64,000 nt of DNA from Aquabacterium sp. OR-4 (GCF_025290835.2 NZ_JAOCQD020000001.1:1302001-1366000); one strand, 5' to 3'; shown: positions 41,667 to 51,803, counted from the first letter of the stretch. Program-made: numbers and translations. The notes: generated by a model from the letters alone, not told the origin.

Positions 41667-43046
41667 ATGAACGCCACCCGTTCCACCCAAGACCTGCAGG
41701 CGGCCGATGCGGCCCACTTCCTGCACCCCTTCACCGATTTTCAAGGCCTGGCCCGCAAGGGCTCGCGCATCATCACCCGCGCCGACAACATCTACCTGTG
41801 GGACAGCGAGGGCCACCAGATCCTCGACGCCATGAGCGGCCTGTGGTGCGTGAACGTCGGCTATGGCCAGCAGGCGCTGGTGGATGCCGCAGCGCGCCAG
41901 ATGCAGCAGCTGCCCTTCTACAACGCCTTTTTCCAGACCGCCACGCCGCCGGCCATCGAGCTGGCCGAACTGCTGAGCCAGGTCACGCCGCCGCAGTTCC
42001 AGCATGTGTTCTTCACCGGCTCGGGCTCGGAGGGCAACGACACCGTCGTGCGCATGGTGCGCCGCTACTGGCAGGTGCTGGGCCAGCCGCAGCGCCAGGT
42101 GATCATCAGCCGCCACAACGCCTATCACGGCAGCACCATGGCCGGCGCCTCGCTGGGCGGCATGTCGGGCATGCACGAACAAGGGGGCCTGCCGATCCCC
42201 AACATCGTGCACATCGACCAGCCCTACTGGGTGCAGCACGGCCGCCAGATGACGCCAGCCGAGTTCGGCATCGTCGCCGCGCGCTGGCTCGAGGAGCGCA
42301 TCCTGGCCATCGGCCCCGACAAGGTGGCCGCCTTCATCGGCGAGCCGGTGCAGGGTGCCGGCGGCGTGATCATCCCACCCGAGACCTACTGGCCCGAGGT
42401 GCAGCGCATCTGCGACAAGTACGGCATCCTGCTGGTCAGCGACGAGGTGATCTGCGGCTTCGGCCGCACCGGCCACTGGTTTGGCTGCGAGCGCTTCGGC
42501 TTCAGGCCCGACCTCATGACCTTTGCCAAGGGTGTGACCAGCGGCTACATCCCGCTGGGCGGCGTGATGGTGGGCGAGCGCGTGGCCCGGGTGCTGATCG
42601 ACCAGGGCGGCGAGTTCGAGCACGGCTTCACCTACAGCGGCCACCCGGTGGCCTGTGCGGTGGCCCTGGCCAACATCAGGCTGATCCAGCAACAGCGCCT
42701 GGTCGAGCATGTGCACGACGATGTCGGCCCGTATCTTGCAAAGGCCTTCGAAAGCCTGGCCGAGCATGCCCTGGTGGGCACGGCCGAAACCTGCGGACTG
42801 ATGGGAGCGCTGCTGCTCGTGAAGGACAAGGCCACGTTGACGCCCTTCGACCCCGCCGTGAGCATCGGCATGGTCTGCCGCGGCCACTGCTTTGCCAACG
42901 GCCTGATCATGCGCGCGGTGGGTGATCGCATGATCATCGCGCCGCCGCTGGTCATCACCCGCGCGCAGATCGACGAGATGGTCGCGCTGATCCGCCGCTG
43001 CCTCGACCTGACCCTGGCCGACGCGCGCAGCGCCGGCTGGTTGTGA
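41667..43046 (+). CDS. spuC: Polyamine (putrescine) aminotransferase, SpuC-like
   Basis: 459 residues, class III aminotransferase. PLP-binding Lys288 is in FAKGVTSGYIPLGG; GSEGNDTVVRMVRRYW and SDEVICGFGRTG are as in SpuC-type enzymes. It should convert putrescine or spermidine with pyruvate to the aminoaldehyde, a route parallel to PuuAB. AAGGAA lies eight bases before the ATG; the longer frame in the track of puuA is rejected. Confidence 0.86.
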   Translation: MNATRSTQDLQAADAAHFLHPFTDFQGLARKGSRIITRADNIYLWDSEGHQILDAMSGLWCVNVGYGQQALVDAAARQMQQLPFYNAFFQTATPPAIELAELLSQVTPPQFQHVFFTGSGSEGNDTVVRMVRRYWQVLGQPQRQVIISRHNAYHGSTMAGASLGGMSGMHEQGGLPIPNIVHIDQPYWVQHGRQMTPAEFGIVAARWLEERILAIGPDKVAAFIGEPVQGAGGVIIPPETYWPEVQRICDKYGILLVSDEVICGFGRTGHWFGCERFGFRPDLMTFAKGVTSGYIPLGGVMVGERVARVLIDQGGEFEHGFTYSGHPVACAVALANIRLIQQQRLVEHVHDDVGPYLAKAFESLAEHALVGTAETCGLMGALLLVKDKATLTPFDPAVSIGMVCRGHCFANGLIMRAVGDRMIIAPPLVITRAQIDEMVALIRRCLDLTLADARSAGWL

Positions 43047-43222
43047 GCCCCCGCGTTGCGCCGATGCCGCACAACCCTTCGCTTCCCCCGATCAAACCCG
43101 TGTCGACTGCCGCCTAGACTTGGCATCGAACCCGGCCCGCGCACACGGCTGCCAACACCCACTGCCGCACCGCCCCTGCACCGTTTGCCGCACCCGAACC
43201 GCCCCCCCTGGAGGAACCCTTG

Positions 43223-44344
43223 ATGACCCGGATGTCTCGTCGTGCCGTCTCCCTGCTGTCCCTGGCTGCCGCCGCCGCACTGACCGGTGTGGCCCCTGCG
43301 CAAGCCCAGGAGGAAGAGAAGGTTCTGAACATCTACAACTGGTCCGACTACATCGCCGAAGACACGCTGAAGAACTTCGAGAAGGAGACCGGCATCAAGG
43401 TGCGCTACGACAATTTCGACAACAACGAAATCGTCCATGCCAAGCTGGTGGCCGGCAAGACCGGCTACGACATCGTGGTGCCGTCCTCGCACTGGGCCAA
43501 GCTGCAGGTCGATGGCGGCCTGCTGGCCAAGATCGACAAGAGCAAGATCCCCAACCTGAAGAACCTCGATCCGGCGCTGCAGGCGCAGCTGGCCCGGCTC
43601 GACCCGGGCAATGACTTCATGGTCAACTGGCTGTGGGGCTACACCACGGTGGGCATCAATGTCGACAAGGTCAAGGCCGCTCTGGGCAGCCTGCCGATGC
43701 CCGCCAACGCCTGGGATCTGGTGTTCAAGCCCGAGTACATCAGCAAGCTCAAGAGCTGCGGCGTGAGCTTTCTCGACTCGGCCTCCGAGGTGCTGCCCGC
43801 CGCCCTGCACTACCTGGGCAAGCCGCCCTACAGCAAGGTGGCCGGCGACTACCAGGCCGCCGGCGCACTGCTCAAGAGCATTCGCCCGCATGTCTCGCTG
43901 TTTTCGAGTTCGGGCTACATCAACGACATGGCCAACGGCAGCGTGTGCCTGGCGCTGGGCTGGTCGGGCGACATCAACATCGCACGCCAGCGCGCCATCG
44001 ACGGCAAGACCGGCCAGAAGATCGAAGCCCTGGTGCCCAGCACCGGCGGCCTGCTGTTCTTCGACGTGATGGTGATCCCCACCGACGCCGCCCACCCCGG
44101 CAATGCGCACAAGTTCATCAACTACCTGCTGCGCCCCGAGGTGCATGCCAGCCTGACGAACAAGGTGTTCTACGCCAACCCGAACAGCGAGTCGAAGAAG
44201 TTCATCAAGCCCGACGTGGCCAACAACCCGACGGTGTTCCTGTCGCCCGCCGACATGGCGCGCATGAAGGCGCCCGACGCGCTCAACAACGATCTGCGGC
44301 GCCTGATGACGCGCACCTACACCAGCTTCAAGACCGGGCTCTGA
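43223..44344 (+). CDS. potF: Polyamine ABC transporter periplasmic binding protein
   Basis: 373 residues. A signal peptide (about 1-28, ending AQA) is followed by the PotF/SpuD fold: VLNIYNWSDYIAEDTL and FEKETGIKVRYDNFDNNE are typical, and an acidic/aromatic pocket is expected to bind putrescine or spermidine. GAGGAA lies seven bases before the ATG at 43223; an adjacent TTG at 43220 is less likely. First gene of the four-gene uptake unit. Confidence 0.93.
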   Translation: MTRMSRRAVSLLSLAAAAALTGVAPAQAQEEEKVLNIYNWSDYIAEDTLKNFEKETGIKVRYDNFDNNEIVHAKLVAGKTGYDIVVPSSHWAKLQVDGGLLAKIDKSKIPNLKNLDPALQAQLARLDPGNDFMVNWLWGYTTVGINVDKVKAALGSLPMPANAWDLVFKPEYISKLKSCGVSFLDSASEVLPAALHYLGKPPYSKVAGDYQAAGALLKSIRPHVSLFSSSGYINDMANGSVCLALGWSGDINIARQRAIDGKTGQKIEALVPSTGGLLFFDVMVIPTDAAHPGNAHKFINYLLRPEVHASLTNKVFYANPNSESKKFIKPDVANNPTVFLSPADMARMKAPDALNNDLRRLMTRTYTSFKTGL

Positions 44345-44346
44345 TC

Positions 44347-45441
44347 ATGCAGGGCAGTGACACCGCCTACCTGCAGATCCAGGACGTGGTGAAGGACTTC
44401 GACGGCTTCAAGGCGGTCAACCACGTCAGCCTCGACATCGCGCGCGGCGAGATCTTTGCGCTGCTCGGCTCCTCGGGTTGCGGCAAGACCACGCTGCTGC
44501 GCATGCTGGCCGGCTTTGAGAGGCCCAGCTCGGGCCGCATCGTGCTGGGCGGACAAGACCTGTCCGCGCTGCCGCCCTACGAGCGGCCGATGAACATGAT
44601 GTTCCAGAGCTATGCGCTGTTTCCGCACCTGAGCGTGTGGGAGAACATCGCCTTCGGCCTCAAGCGCGAGGGCCTGCCGCGCGACCAGGTGGCGCAGCGC
44701 GTGGACGCCATGCTCAAGCTGGTGCAGCTGGGCAAGTTTGCGCAGCGCAAGCCGCACCAGCTCTCGGGCGGGCAGCAGCAGCGCGTGGCGCTGGCCCGCA
44801 GCCTGGCCAAGCAGCCCAAGCTGCTGCTGCTGGACGAGCCGCTGGGCGCGCTCGACAAGAAGCTGCGCGAAGAAACCCAGATCGAGCTGGTGAACATCAT
44901 CGAGCAGGTGGGTGTGACCTGCGTGATGGTCACGCACGACCAGGAAGAGGCCATGACCATGGCCAGCCGCATCGCCATCATGAGCGAGGGCCGCCTGCTG
45001 CAGGTGGGCGCACCGGCCGAGATCTACGAGACGCCGCAGACCCGCTTTGTGGCCGACTTCATCGGCAACGTCAACCTGATGCCCGGCACGCTCGAGGTCG
45101 ACGAGCCCGACCATGTGGTGATCGCCTCGCCCGACTGCAAGCACTACGTGGGCCACGGCATCACCGGCACCCAGGGCATGGGCGTGACCGTGGCGCTGCG
45201 GCCCGAGAAGATCCACCTCAGCCGCCACGCGCCGCACGACGGCTTCAACACCGCCCAGGGCACGATCAAGGAGATGAGCTACTTCGGCAGCTTCACCGTC
45301 TACCACGTCGAGCTGGCCAGCGGCACGCGGCTGAAGGTCAGCATGACCAACACCCAGCGCCACAAGGACGACGAGCTCACCTGGGGCGACGCGGTGTGGG
45401 CGCACTGGTCGCGCTCGGCCCATGTGGTGCTGACCCAATGA
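44347..45441 (+). CDS. potG: Polyamine ABC transporter ATP-binding protein
   Basis: 364 residues. Walker A GSSGCGKTTLLR is near 40, signature LSGGQQQRVALARSL near 140, Walker B LLLLDEPLGALD and switch His in VTHDQEEAM. A C-terminal regulatory TOBE-type domain follows (about 250-364). It starts two bases after the potF stop and overlaps potH by ATGA. Confidence 0.94.
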   Translation: MQGSDTAYLQIQDVVKDFDGFKAVNHVSLDIARGEIFALLGSSGCGKTTLLRMLAGFERPSSGRIVLGGQDLSALPPYERPMNMMFQSYALFPHLSVWENIAFGLKREGLPRDQVAQRVDAMLKLVQLGKFAQRKPHQLSGGQQQRVALARSLAKQPKLLLLDEPLGALDKKLREETQIELVNIIEQVGVTCVMVTHDQEEAMTMASRIAIMSEGRLLQVGAPAEIYETPQTRFVADFIGNVNLMPGTLEVDEPDHVVIASPDCKHYVGHGITGTQGMGVTVALRPEKIHLSRHAPHDGFNTAQGTIKEMSYFGSFTVYHVELASGTRLKVSMTNTQRHKDDELTWGDAVWAHWSRSAHVVLTQ

Positions 45442-46355
45442 AGCCCGCGCGCCTGCTGTCCGGGCGCAAGGCCTTGATCGGCGCGCCCTACCTGTGGCTG
45501 CTGCTGTTCTTTGCGCTGCCCTTCCTGATCCTGGTGAAGATCAGCGTCTCCGAGATGGAGACGGTGGTGTTCAAGGATCTGATCACCTACCGCGACGGCC
45601 TGCTGCAGCTGAGCGTCAAGCTCGGCAACTACGTCTTCATCGGCGAGGACGCGCTGTACTTCAAGACCTACGTCGCCAGCCTGAAGTACGCCGCCGCCAC
45701 CACGCTGCTGTGCCTGCTGATCGGCTACCCGTTTGCCTACTTCATGGCACGCGCCAGCGCCAGCGCCCAGCCGGCGCTGCTGATGGCGGTGATGCTGCCG
45801 TTCTGGACCTCGTTTCTGCTGCGCGTGTATGCCTGGAAGGGCCTGCTCAGCGACAACGGCTGGGTGGCCGACCTGATCATCGGCAGCGGCGCCGACCAGC
45901 TGCTGCATGCCCTGGGCATGATCAGCGCGCCGGGCAAGCTGATGCACACGCCCTTCTCGCTGGTGCTGGGCATGGCCTACACCTACCTGCCCTTCATGAT
46001 CCTGCCGCTGTACAGCAACCTGGCCAAGATGGACCTGCGCCTGCTCGAGGCGGCGGCCGATCTGGGCGCCTCGCCCTGGGTGGCGTTCTGGAAGATCACG
46101 GTGCCGCTGTCCAAGGCCGGCATCATTGCCGGCAGCATGCTGGTGTTCATTCCCTGCGTGGGCGAGTTCGTGATCCCCGAACTGCTGGGCGGCCCCGAGA
46201 CGCTGATGATCGGCCGCGTGCTGTGGGACGAGTTCTTCAGCAACAACGACTGGCCCATGGCCGCCAGCGTGGCGGTGGTGATGATCCTGCTGATCATCGT
46301 GCCGCTGGCGCTGTTCAACAAGTACCAGGCCGAAGCCCAGGAGAAGCGCGCATGA
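45438..46355 (+). CDS. potH: Polyamine ABC transporter permease 1
   Basis: 305 residues with about six membrane segments. The EAA loop that docks the ATPase is LEAAADLGASPWVAFWKITVPLS. The start overlaps potG and the stop overlaps potI, both as ATGA, so translation of the transporter is tightly coupled. It forms the inner-membrane channel with PotI. Confidence 0.93.
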   Translation: MKPARLLSGRKALIGAPYLWLLLFFALPFLILVKISVSEMETVVFKDLITYRDGLLQLSVKLGNYVFIGEDALYFKTYVASLKYAAATTLLCLLIGYPFAYFMARASASAQPALLMAVMLPFWTSFLLRVYAWKGLLSDNGWVADLIIGSGADQLLHALGMISAPGKLMHTPFSLVLGMAYTYLPFMILPLYSNLAKMDLRLLEAAADLGASPWVAFWKITVPLSKAGIIAGSMLVFIPCVGEFVIPELLGGPETLMIGRVLWDEFFSNNDWPMAASVAVVMILLIIVPLALFNKYQAEAQEKRA

Positions 46356-47197
46356 CCACCCAGCGCGTCAACCAGTGGTTCGGCCGCGGCTGGCTGGCCG
46401 CCGGCTTCGTGTTCCTGTACCTGCCGATCGTGGCCCTGGTGCTGTACTCGTTCAACGATTCGCCGCTGCCCAACCAGTGGCGCGGCTTCACGCTGCGCTG
46501 GTATCGCGCGCTGGCCCAGGACCACGAGCTGCTCAACAGCCTGGGCCTGAGCCTGCGCATCGCCTTTGCCACCGCCTGCGGCTCGGTGGTGCTGGGCACG
46601 CTGGCCGCGCTGGCGCTGGTGAAGTACCGCCGCTTCACCGGCCGCACCGCCTTTTCGGGCATGGTCAGCGCGCCGCTGGTGATGCCCGAGGTGGTGCTGG
46701 GCCTGTCGCTGCTGCTGATGCTGGTGTCGGTGCAGCGCGCCATCGGTTTTCCAGAGCGCGGCCTGCTCACCATCTGGATGGGCCACGCGCTGCTGGGCAT
46801 GGCCTACGCCACCGTGGTGGTGCAGGCCCGGCTCACCGAGCTGAACCCGCAGCTCGAGGAGGCGGCCATGGACCTGGGCGCGCGGCCCTGGCAGGTGTTC
46901 ACGCTGGTCACGCTGCCGATGATCACGCAGAGCCTGATGTCGGCCTGGCTGCTCACCTTCACGCTGTCGCTCGACGATGTGGTGCTGTCGGCCTTCCTGT
47001 CGGGCCCGGGCTCGACCACCATGCCGCTGGTGATCTTCTCGCGCGCGCGCCTGGGCCTCGACCCGAGCGTCAATGCGGTGGCCACGCTGATCGTCGCGGT
47101 GGTGGCCGTCGGCGTGGTGGCCGCCAGCTACTGGATCGCGCGCCAGGAACGCCGCCGCCAGCACGAGCGCGCCCAGGCCGGCCAACCTGCCGCTTGA
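46352..47197 (+). CDS. potI: Polyamine ABC transporter permease 2
   Basis: 281 residues with six membrane segments and an EAA loop at LEEAAMDLGARPWQVFTLVTLP. SLDDVVLSAFLSGPGSTTMPL is the conserved PotI/PotC segment. Its ATG overlaps the potH stop. Last gene of the uptake operon; the DUF3138 gene follows after 92 bases. Confidence 0.93.
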   Translation: MTTQRVNQWFGRGWLAAGFVFLYLPIVALVLYSFNDSPLPNQWRGFTLRWYRALAQDHELLNSLGLSLRIAFATACGSVVLGTLAALALVKYRRFTGRTAFSGMVSAPLVMPEVVLGLSLLLMLVSVQRAIGFPERGLLTIWMGHALLGMAYATVVVQARLTELNPQLEEAAMDLGARPWQVFTLVTLPMITQSLMSAWLLTFTLSLDDVVLSAFLSGPGSTTMPLVIFSRARLGLDPSVNAVATLIVAVVAVGVVAASYWIARQERRRQHERAQAGQPAA

Positions 47198-47289
47198 CCG
47201 CCGCATGACCGCCGAATAGCCGCCTGATGCAGCGCCGGATGCCCACCCAACCGCCCCCGATTCCAACCCCCGCCAGAGGAGAACCCACG

Positions 47290-48717
47290 ATGACGCGAAT
47301 TCCCAGCCAGGCCCGGCCGGCAGCCCTTGCGGCCGCCACCCTGGTGGCCCTGAGCCTGGCCGGCCCGGCACTGGCGCAGAGCAATGCCGACATCCTGAAG
47401 GAACTGCAGGCGCTCAAGGACAAGGTGGCCGAGCTGGAGAACAAGCTCAAGGCCACCGAGGCCAAGGCCGCGCCGGCTGTCGGCCAGTGGGGCATGACGC
47501 CCGAGCAGGCACGCGAGCTCAACCGCGTGGTGGTCAAGACCGAGGCGCTGGAAGACGCGGTCGAGTCGCAGGGCCTGAAGATGCTCAAGATCAGCGGCTT
47601 CATGGACCCGACCTACCTCTACAACCAGCGCCAGAACCGTGCCGGCTTCCAATTCCTGAACCCGGTGGCCATGGATGGCTACAACTACGACAACTCGTAC
47701 TTCGGCGGCGCCTACCTCGACCTGCAGAAGGAGCTGGACGGCGGCACCAAGTTCCGCCTGACCCTGGTGCCCAACCGCGGCACCGGCAGCGTGATCGGCG
47801 AGCAGTCGCTGGTGCAGGAGGCCAGCGTCTCGGTGCCGCTGGGCGATCTGCAGACCCGCTTCATCGCCGGCCAGATGCCCGACTGGTCGGGCTACGAGTA
47901 CCAGCAGGCCACGCTGAACAAGCTGATCACCCACAACCTGCTCTACGACTTCACGCTGCCAACGCTGTACACCGGCGCCGGCATGGAGTTCGTGCGCGGC
48001 AAGTGGTGGAGCCGCTTTGCGCTGGCCAACGTCAACGCCAGCAAGCGCAATGCCGGCGAGAAGGCGCCGGCTTTCGTCTACCGCGTCGACTACTCGCGCG
48101 GCGAGTTCCAGGGCTTCGGTTTTGCCGGTCTGCACGGCAAGGTGGTGAACTACAACGACTGCCCCGACAGCTGCGCCGACAGCCGTGCCGACCTGTTCGA
48201 GGCCGACGCCTACTTCGTGCGCGGCGACATCACCTGGCAGGGCCAGCTGAGCTTCGGCAAGCAGAAGAAGGCAGCCATCGCGCCCGATCCGATCAGCGGC
48301 GAGCTGCGCGACGCCTCGTGGTGGGGCCTGTCCACCCTAGTGGCCTACAAGTTCGTGCCGCGCTGGGAGGCCATGGCGCGCTTCGACTACCTCAACAACA
48401 AGAAGAACGGTGGCGGCCTGCTCACCTACACCGGCTATTACGACAGCGACATCGGCCTGGGCGGCGACTACCGCAACGGCATCGGCATGGACCCCACGCA
48501 GGACTGCCTGAGCGACAACACCACCAGCGCCTGCAACAAGGGCGCCAACCGCATGGCCTTGTCGCTGGGCCTGAGCTACCTGTTCAACCTGAACACCACG
48601 TTCAAGACCGAACTGCGGCTCGACCGCGCCAACCTGCCGGTGTTCTTCGACGTCAAGACCGGCGAGTTCCGCAAGAACAACGCGGTGTTCGGCAGCTCGG
48701 TGGTGGTGAGCTTCTGA
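47290..48717 (+). CDS. DUF3138 family outer-membrane protein
   Basis: 475 residues. A signal peptide (1-29, ending LAQ) is followed by a short coiled coil (ILKELQALKDKVAELENKLKA, about 34-58) and then a beta-barrel-like region ending in Phe (VVVSF). This suits the DUF3138 porin-like family of Burkholderiales. Position behind potFGHI suggests it helps polyamines cross the outer membrane; that is inference. AGAGGAGAA precedes the ATG. Confidence 0.82.
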   Translation: MTRIPSQARPAALAAATLVALSLAGPALAQSNADILKELQALKDKVAELENKLKATEAKAAPAVGQWGMTPEQARELNRVVVKTEALEDAVESQGLKMLKISGFMDPTYLYNQRQNRAGFQFLNPVAMDGYNYDNSYFGGAYLDLQKELDGGTKFRLTLVPNRGTGSVIGEQSLVQEASVSVPLGDLQTRFIAGQMPDWSGYEYQQATLNKLITHNLLYDFTLPTLYTGAGMEFVRGKWWSRFALANVNASKRNAGEKAPAFVYRVDYSRGEFQGFGFAGLHGKVVNYNDCPDSCADSRADLFEADAYFVRGDITWQGQLSFGKQKKAAIAPDPISGELRDASWWGLSTLVAYKFVPRWEAMARFDYLNNKKNGGGLLTYTGYYDSDIGLGGDYRNGIGMDPTQDCLSDNTTSACNKGANRMALSLGLSYLFNLNTTFKTELRLDRANLPVFFDVKTGEFRKNNAVFGSSVVVSF

Positions 48718-48760
48718 TCAGCCATCGCGGCCGCGCCTGAGCGGCTGCCGGCCATCAATG

Positions 48761-48792
48761 AAAAAAGGCCCGGGCCTGCGCCCGGGCCTTTT
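48761..48792. terminator. Bidirectional rho-independent terminator
   Basis: AAGGCCCGGGC and GCCCGGGCCTT form an 11-bp stem with a CTGC loop; A6 lies on one side and T4 on the other. It ends both the rightward DUF3138 gene and, less directly, the leftward PEP-CTERM gene 63 bases away. Confidence 0.88.
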
Positions 48793-48824
48793 GCTTGTTG
48801 GCTTGTTGGCTTGTTGGCTTGATG
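48793..48824. repeat. 8-base tandem repeat, three perfect copies plus one
   Basis: GCTTGTTG occurs three times in a row, then GCTTGATG, directly after the terminator. It is untranslated and could vary in length by slippage. Confidence 0.75.
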
Positions 48825-48854
48825 CCTTGCTAGCTCGTCGGCTTGTGCCTGCGA

Positions 48855-49517
48855 TCAGCCCGCGCGGCGGCGGCTGGCCAGAAAGCCCAGACCGGCCAGG
48901 CCGGCGAGCATCAGCGCATAGCTTTCGGGCTCGGGCACGGCCGAGACGGTCAGGTTGTCGGCCACCACGCCCACACCCTTGAACGAGATGGCGCGGATGT
49001 CGGCCTGCGCACGCGAGATGCCCACGAACAGGCCCTCGTCGTAGCCGCTGCTGGCCGAGGGCGCGTTGAAGGCGATGTTGTGGGTCTCGATGATCTGGTG
49101 GTTGTCGCCATAGACCGAGACTTCCAGCGTCAGTGCAAAGGGCAGCGCGCTGGAGCCGTACAGGCTGACATAGGCGCCAGCGCCCTGCGACAGCGCATCG
49201 GTGAAGCTGAAGCGCAGTTCACCGGCCACACCGCTGGCGGCAAAGACGCCGCTACGCTCGCTGTTGCCGACCATCGTCCACAGGCCGTTGTCGCCCAGGT
49301 CGCGGTGGTTGGCGCCCAGCTCGGCGCCGGTGTCGCCGGTGAACACCACGCCGGCGGCCACGGTTTCGGGGCCGGTGCTCCACAGGCCGTCGAAGGACTC
49401 GAAGTCGACAACCGATTGAACGCCTCCCAGCGAGGCGGCGTCGTTGACGAGCACGGCCTGGGCCGGCAGCGTGGTGGCGGCGGCAATGGCGGCCGCGGCG
49501 ATCAGATGCAGTTTCAT
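48855..49517 (-). CDS. PEP-CTERM sorted exported protein
   Basis: 220 residues. A signal peptide (about 1-22, ending AQA) is followed by a beta-rich domain and a PEP-CTERM signal from residue 194: VPEPE, a hydrophobic helix, then SRRR. AAGGA lies ten bases before the ATG at 49517; a longer frame adds seven unlikely residues. It lies 72 bases downstream of phoX on the same strand, so both may be transcribed together. Function unknown. Confidence 0.88.
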   Translation of the reverse strand: MKLHLIAAAAIAAATTLPAQAVLVNDAASLGGVQSVVDFESFDGLWSTGPETVAAGVVFTGDTGAELGANHRDLGDNGLWTMVGNSERSGVFAASGVAGELRFSFTDALSQGAGAYVSLYGSSALPFALTLEVSVYGDNHQIIETHNIAFNAPSASSGYDEGLFVGISRAQADIRAISFKGVGVVADNLTVSAVPEPESYALMLAGLAGLGFLASRRRAG

Positions 49518-49589
49518 GATGGGATGTCCTTGGTGCAAGGGAGTGGTCTGCTGCGCGGCGCACCGGCCGGTGCGCCGCGCGTCGGGCGC

Positions 49590-51803
49590 TCAGGTGCCGA
49601 TGATTCCGCCGTCGTCCTTGGTGATCACCACCACGGCCGAGCGCGGCCGGCCGGCCGGCAGCGGGGTCACGCCGTCGGCGGCAAACGTCCACTGGTTCTG
49701 CGGCCAGTTCGAGAACTGGGTCGGGTTGGCCGCGGTCGAGTCTTCGCCCGGGTGCTGCACGCCCACGAACAGGGTCTTGCCGTCCGGGGTCATGGTGATG
49801 CCGGTGACCTCGCACTTGTTCGGGCCGGTCAGGAAGCGGCGCGTGTCGCCGGTGGCCGGATCGGCGCACACCATCATGTTGCCGCCGATGTTGACGAAGT
49901 CGCCGCTGCCGTCACCCACCTGGTCGGTCTGCACCCACAGGCGGCCGAACGGGTCGAACCACAGGCCATCGGGCGCACCGTAGTCGGCGCTGCCATTGGG
50001 CGCGTCGTGGATGTTGCCCGTGTAGTTGTTGGTGCCCGAGGCGTGCGGCAGCTTGGCGGTGTTGATGTCGCCGGCCTGGGCAAAGATGTCCCAGCCGAAG
50101 CGGGTGGCCAGCACGCTCTGGCCGGCCTCGCGCCAGCGGATGATGTGGCCATGCACGTTGTCGGCGCGCGGGTTGGCGGCATCAACGGCCGGGCGGGCGC
50201 TGGCGGCGGTGGTGCTGCCATCGGCCTTGTTCGACGACGGCGTGGCGCTGCTGCCGCGGCGGTTGTTGTTGGTCAGCGTGCAGTAGACCTCTATCTCGCT
50301 GTAGCCCTTGATGCGCGGGCGCGCGCCGGTCCACTCGGGGCGGTCCATCATCGTGGCGCCCACGGCGTCACCGGCCATGCGGGCCTTGATCAGGATCTTG
50401 GCCAGCACCTCGGCATCGTCGAGACCGGCAAAGTTCGGGTTGTCGCGCAGCGCCGTGCCGTCCACACCCACGGTGCCCGGCACCAGGGCGATCCACTCGC
50501 CGCTCAGGTCGTCCTTGAACCTGGCCACGTACAGCGTGCCGCTGTCGAGCAGGTTGCGGTTGGCGGCCTTGTTGACGGGGTTGAACTTGCCCGCGCACAC
50601 GAACTTGTAGATGTACTCGTTGCGCTCGTCGTCGCCCATGTAGAAGGCGATGTTGTTCTGCGCGTCCACCACGTACTGCGCGCTCTCGTGCTTGAAGCGG
50701 CCCAGCGCGGTGCGCTTGACCGGCGCGGCCGCGGGGTTGGCCGGATCGATCTCGACCACCCAGCCGAACAGGTTCGGCTCGTTGGGGTTCTTGACCAGAT
50801 CGAAGCGATCGTCGGTGGTGTGCCAGCGGTAGCCAAAGCCGGCGGCAACCAGGCCGTAGCGGTTGAACAGCTTGCCCACGTCGCCCGAGGTGGCGGCGGG
50901 CACGGTGCCGGTGCTGCCGAAGTTGCCGTTGAAGTTTTCTTCGCAGGTCAGGTAGGTGCCCCAGGGCGTGACGCCGTTTGCGCAGTTGTTGATGGTGCCG
51001 TAGGCCACCGTGCCGTCGGTCAGCGTGCCGGTGTCGGTGCTGGCGGTGTCGGTGATGCTGTACTTCCTGGCCTTCATCAGCGCATGGCCGGCGGCCGGGC
51101 CGCTGATCTTGCACACGGTGTTGGCGGTGATGCGGCGGCCATAGGCCGAGCTCTTCACCACCTGCCAAGTGCCGCCCACGCGGCGCACCTCGCAGATCGA
51201 CACGCCGTGGCCGGCCTGCGACTTGCGGGTCTTGGCCAAGGTGTAGCCAGTGCCCACCTGGCCATCGGGGAACAGGATGTCCTCGTGCGTGTACTCGTTG
51301 TTGGCGCACAGGATGCCGCGGTCGCTCAGCGCCACGCCACCGGTGCCCTGCAGCGGGAAGAAGTGCATGCCGTCGGTGTGCATGCCGTACTGCCTGGCCT
51401 GCTGGGCCGCGGTTTCGCTGGCGTCGCCCACAAAAGCCGTGCCGCCGGCCATGATCGGGTCGCCCCAGGCCACCAGCACCTTGGCGGTGTAGCCGGTGGG
51501 CACGGTGATCTTGTCCATCACCGCGGTGCTGCTGCCACCCAGGCTGGCGTTCAGCGCGCGGGTGCTGGCCGGCACGTTGGCAAAGCCGATCGGCTGGCTG
51601 AGGGTGGAGGTGCCGGCGGCCTGCACCGTCTGCACCAGGCCGCCCAGCGACAGGCCACCGGCGGCGGCCAGCGCGCCGGCGCTCACGCCACCACGCACGA
51701 AGTTGCGGCGGGTGACGTCGACGCGGTCGATGACATCGAGGATGGATTCATTGCCCGAAGCGTTCAAGGACACTTCGTTCTTCGGATGGCTGTTGCCCTT
51801 CAT
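49590..51803 (-). CDS. phoX: PhoX-family alkaline phosphatase
   Basis: 737 residues. A Tat signal peptide is visible: TRRNFVRGG at 31-39 followed by a hydrophobic Ala/Gly stretch ending VQAAG. The rest is the PhoX beta-propeller (DUF839): MHFFPLQG, WGTYLTCEENFNGNFG, FGRFKHE-type LGRFKHESAQYV and DGLWFDPFGRLWVQTDQ. These enzymes use Fe3+ and Ca2+ and release phosphate from organic esters in the periplasm. GGAGATCCC precedes the ATG. Usually phosphate-regulated; no clear pho box was found. Confidence 0.9.
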   Translation of the reverse strand: MKGNSHPKNEVSLNASGNESILDVIDRVDVTRRNFVRGGVSAGALAAAGGLSLGGLVQTVQAAGTSTLSQPIGFANVPASTRALNASLGGSSTAVMDKITVPTGYTAKVLVAWGDPIMAGGTAFVGDASETAAQQARQYGMHTDGMHFFPLQGTGGVALSDRGILCANNEYTHEDILFPDGQVGTGYTLAKTRKSQAGHGVSICEVRRVGGTWQVVKSSAYGRRITANTVCKISGPAAGHALMKARKYSITDTASTDTGTLTDGTVAYGTINNCANGVTPWGTYLTCEENFNGNFGSTGTVPAATSGDVGKLFNRYGLVAAGFGYRWHTTDDRFDLVKNPNEPNLFGWVVEIDPANPAAAPVKRTALGRFKHESAQYVVDAQNNIAFYMGDDERNEYIYKFVCAGKFNPVNKAANRNLLDSGTLYVARFKDDLSGEWIALVPGTVGVDGTALRDNPNFAGLDDAEVLAKILIKARMAGDAVGATMMDRPEWTGARPRIKGYSEIEVYCTLTNNNRRGSSATPSSNKADGSTTAASARPAVDAANPRADNVHGHIIRWREAGQSVLATRFGWDIFAQAGDINTAKLPHASGTNNYTGNIHDAPNGSADYGAPDGLWFDPFGRLWVQTDQVGDGSGDFVNIGGNMMVCADPATGDTRRFLTGPNKCEVTGITMTPDGKTLFVGVQHPGEDSTAANPTQFSNWPQNQWTFAADGVTPLPAGRPRSAVVVITKDDGGIIGT

